From Fimbriimonadaceae bacterium (GTDB lineage: Bacteria > Armatimonadota > Fimbriimonadia > Fimbriimonadales > Fimbriimonadaceae): a DNA stretch of 50,736 nucleotides. This document shows positions 50,692 through 50,736 of this stretch, piece after piece. The stretch is taken from positions 1-50,736 of the forward strand of contig JAIBBE010000005.1 in the NCBI GenBank assembly GCA_019694835.1. The letters run 5' to 3'. The notes beneath the pieces are model-generated. The model saw only the letters and a program-made list of their open reading frames with translations, searched no databases and was not told the origin of the DNA. The position numbers and the translations under genes are program-made. Position 1 is the first letter of the stretch; each line of letters begins with the position of its first letter.

Positions 50692-50736
50692 CCCCTCACC
50701 CCCATGACCACGCCGTTCGAGCGCCACCGAAAGTGG
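50688..50736 (-). CDS. C-terminal end of a third paralog, cut by the window edge
   Basis: Only 15 codons plus stop are visible: FRWRSNGVVMGVRG and a stop overlapping the ATG of 50691 by 4 bp. The match to the FRHIRTNGVTLGVRG end of the next gene shows that this is another copy, and that the operon continues past the right edge. Confidence 0.75.
   Translation of the reverse strand, partial: HFRWRSNGVVMGVRG

Overview
The window comes from a high-GC, free-living bacterial chromosome. The best guess is the Armatimonadota (Fimbriimonadales-like). The reasons are the many secreted proteins ending in a C-terminal module with an HWLR motif followed by a dockerin-like double EF-hand (five copies), three PEP-CTERM proteins, lipoproteins, short GC-rich palindromic repeats, and housekeeping genes scattered singly rather than in large operons. 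This placement is inferred from protein style, not from a marker-gene search. No phage, insertion sequence, CRISPR array or rRNA was found.

Layout. 1-9.4 kb: argD (cut by the left edge), rpsR with a long RGG-like tail, a large secreted protein, an AMMECR1-domain lipoprotein, a membrane protein, an FHA protein, an ECF sigma factor, a one-TM protein, tRNA-Phe and tRNA-Asp, and an acyl-CoA dehydrogenase. 9.4-22.2 kb: a small lipoprotein, secreted proteins, a dockerin-type protein, rhomboid protease, dprA, rpmB, a phosphofructokinase probably using pyrophosphate, a class II aldolase, a DUF4870 protein, a GT39-like membrane glycosyltransferase carrying a repeat insertion, and a GH4-like NAD-binding protein. 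22.2-28.3 kb: a cluster of exported PEP-CTERM and dockerin-tagged proteins. 28.3-31.1 kb: sucC behind a small-protein/nucleotidyltransferase pair, then a DUF2330 protein. 31.3-39.4 kb: the accessory core, with a BTAD/TPR regulator-like protein, two small secreted paralogs, a cyclase-TIR-AAA fusion and a second AAA protein with a TM segment, coiled coil and helical domain. 39.5-44.5 kb: a dockerin protein, a lipoprotein, and several small operons of unknown function. 44.5-47.9 kb: tgt (without its zinc cysteines), a peroxiredoxin, a subtilase and a FlaR-type P-loop kinase. 48-50.7 kb: an operon of tandem secreted paralogs ending in a dockerin protein, with ATGA overlaps; it continues past the right edge.

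How genes work together. The strongest candidate for an undescribed system is the minus-strand unit at 33544-39361, which joins nucleotide-cyclase, TIR and two related AAA_35-type NTPases, a layout typical of conflict or signalling systems. A second theme is a secretome sorted by two C-terminal tags (PEP-CTERM and HWLR-dockerin), with neither exosortase nor cohesin in the window. A third is transcription: many genes have a TAnnnT -10 box exactly 6 nt before the start codon, which suggests widespread leaderless mRNAs. A fourth is the set of palindromic repeats, two of which sit in frame inside protein genes.
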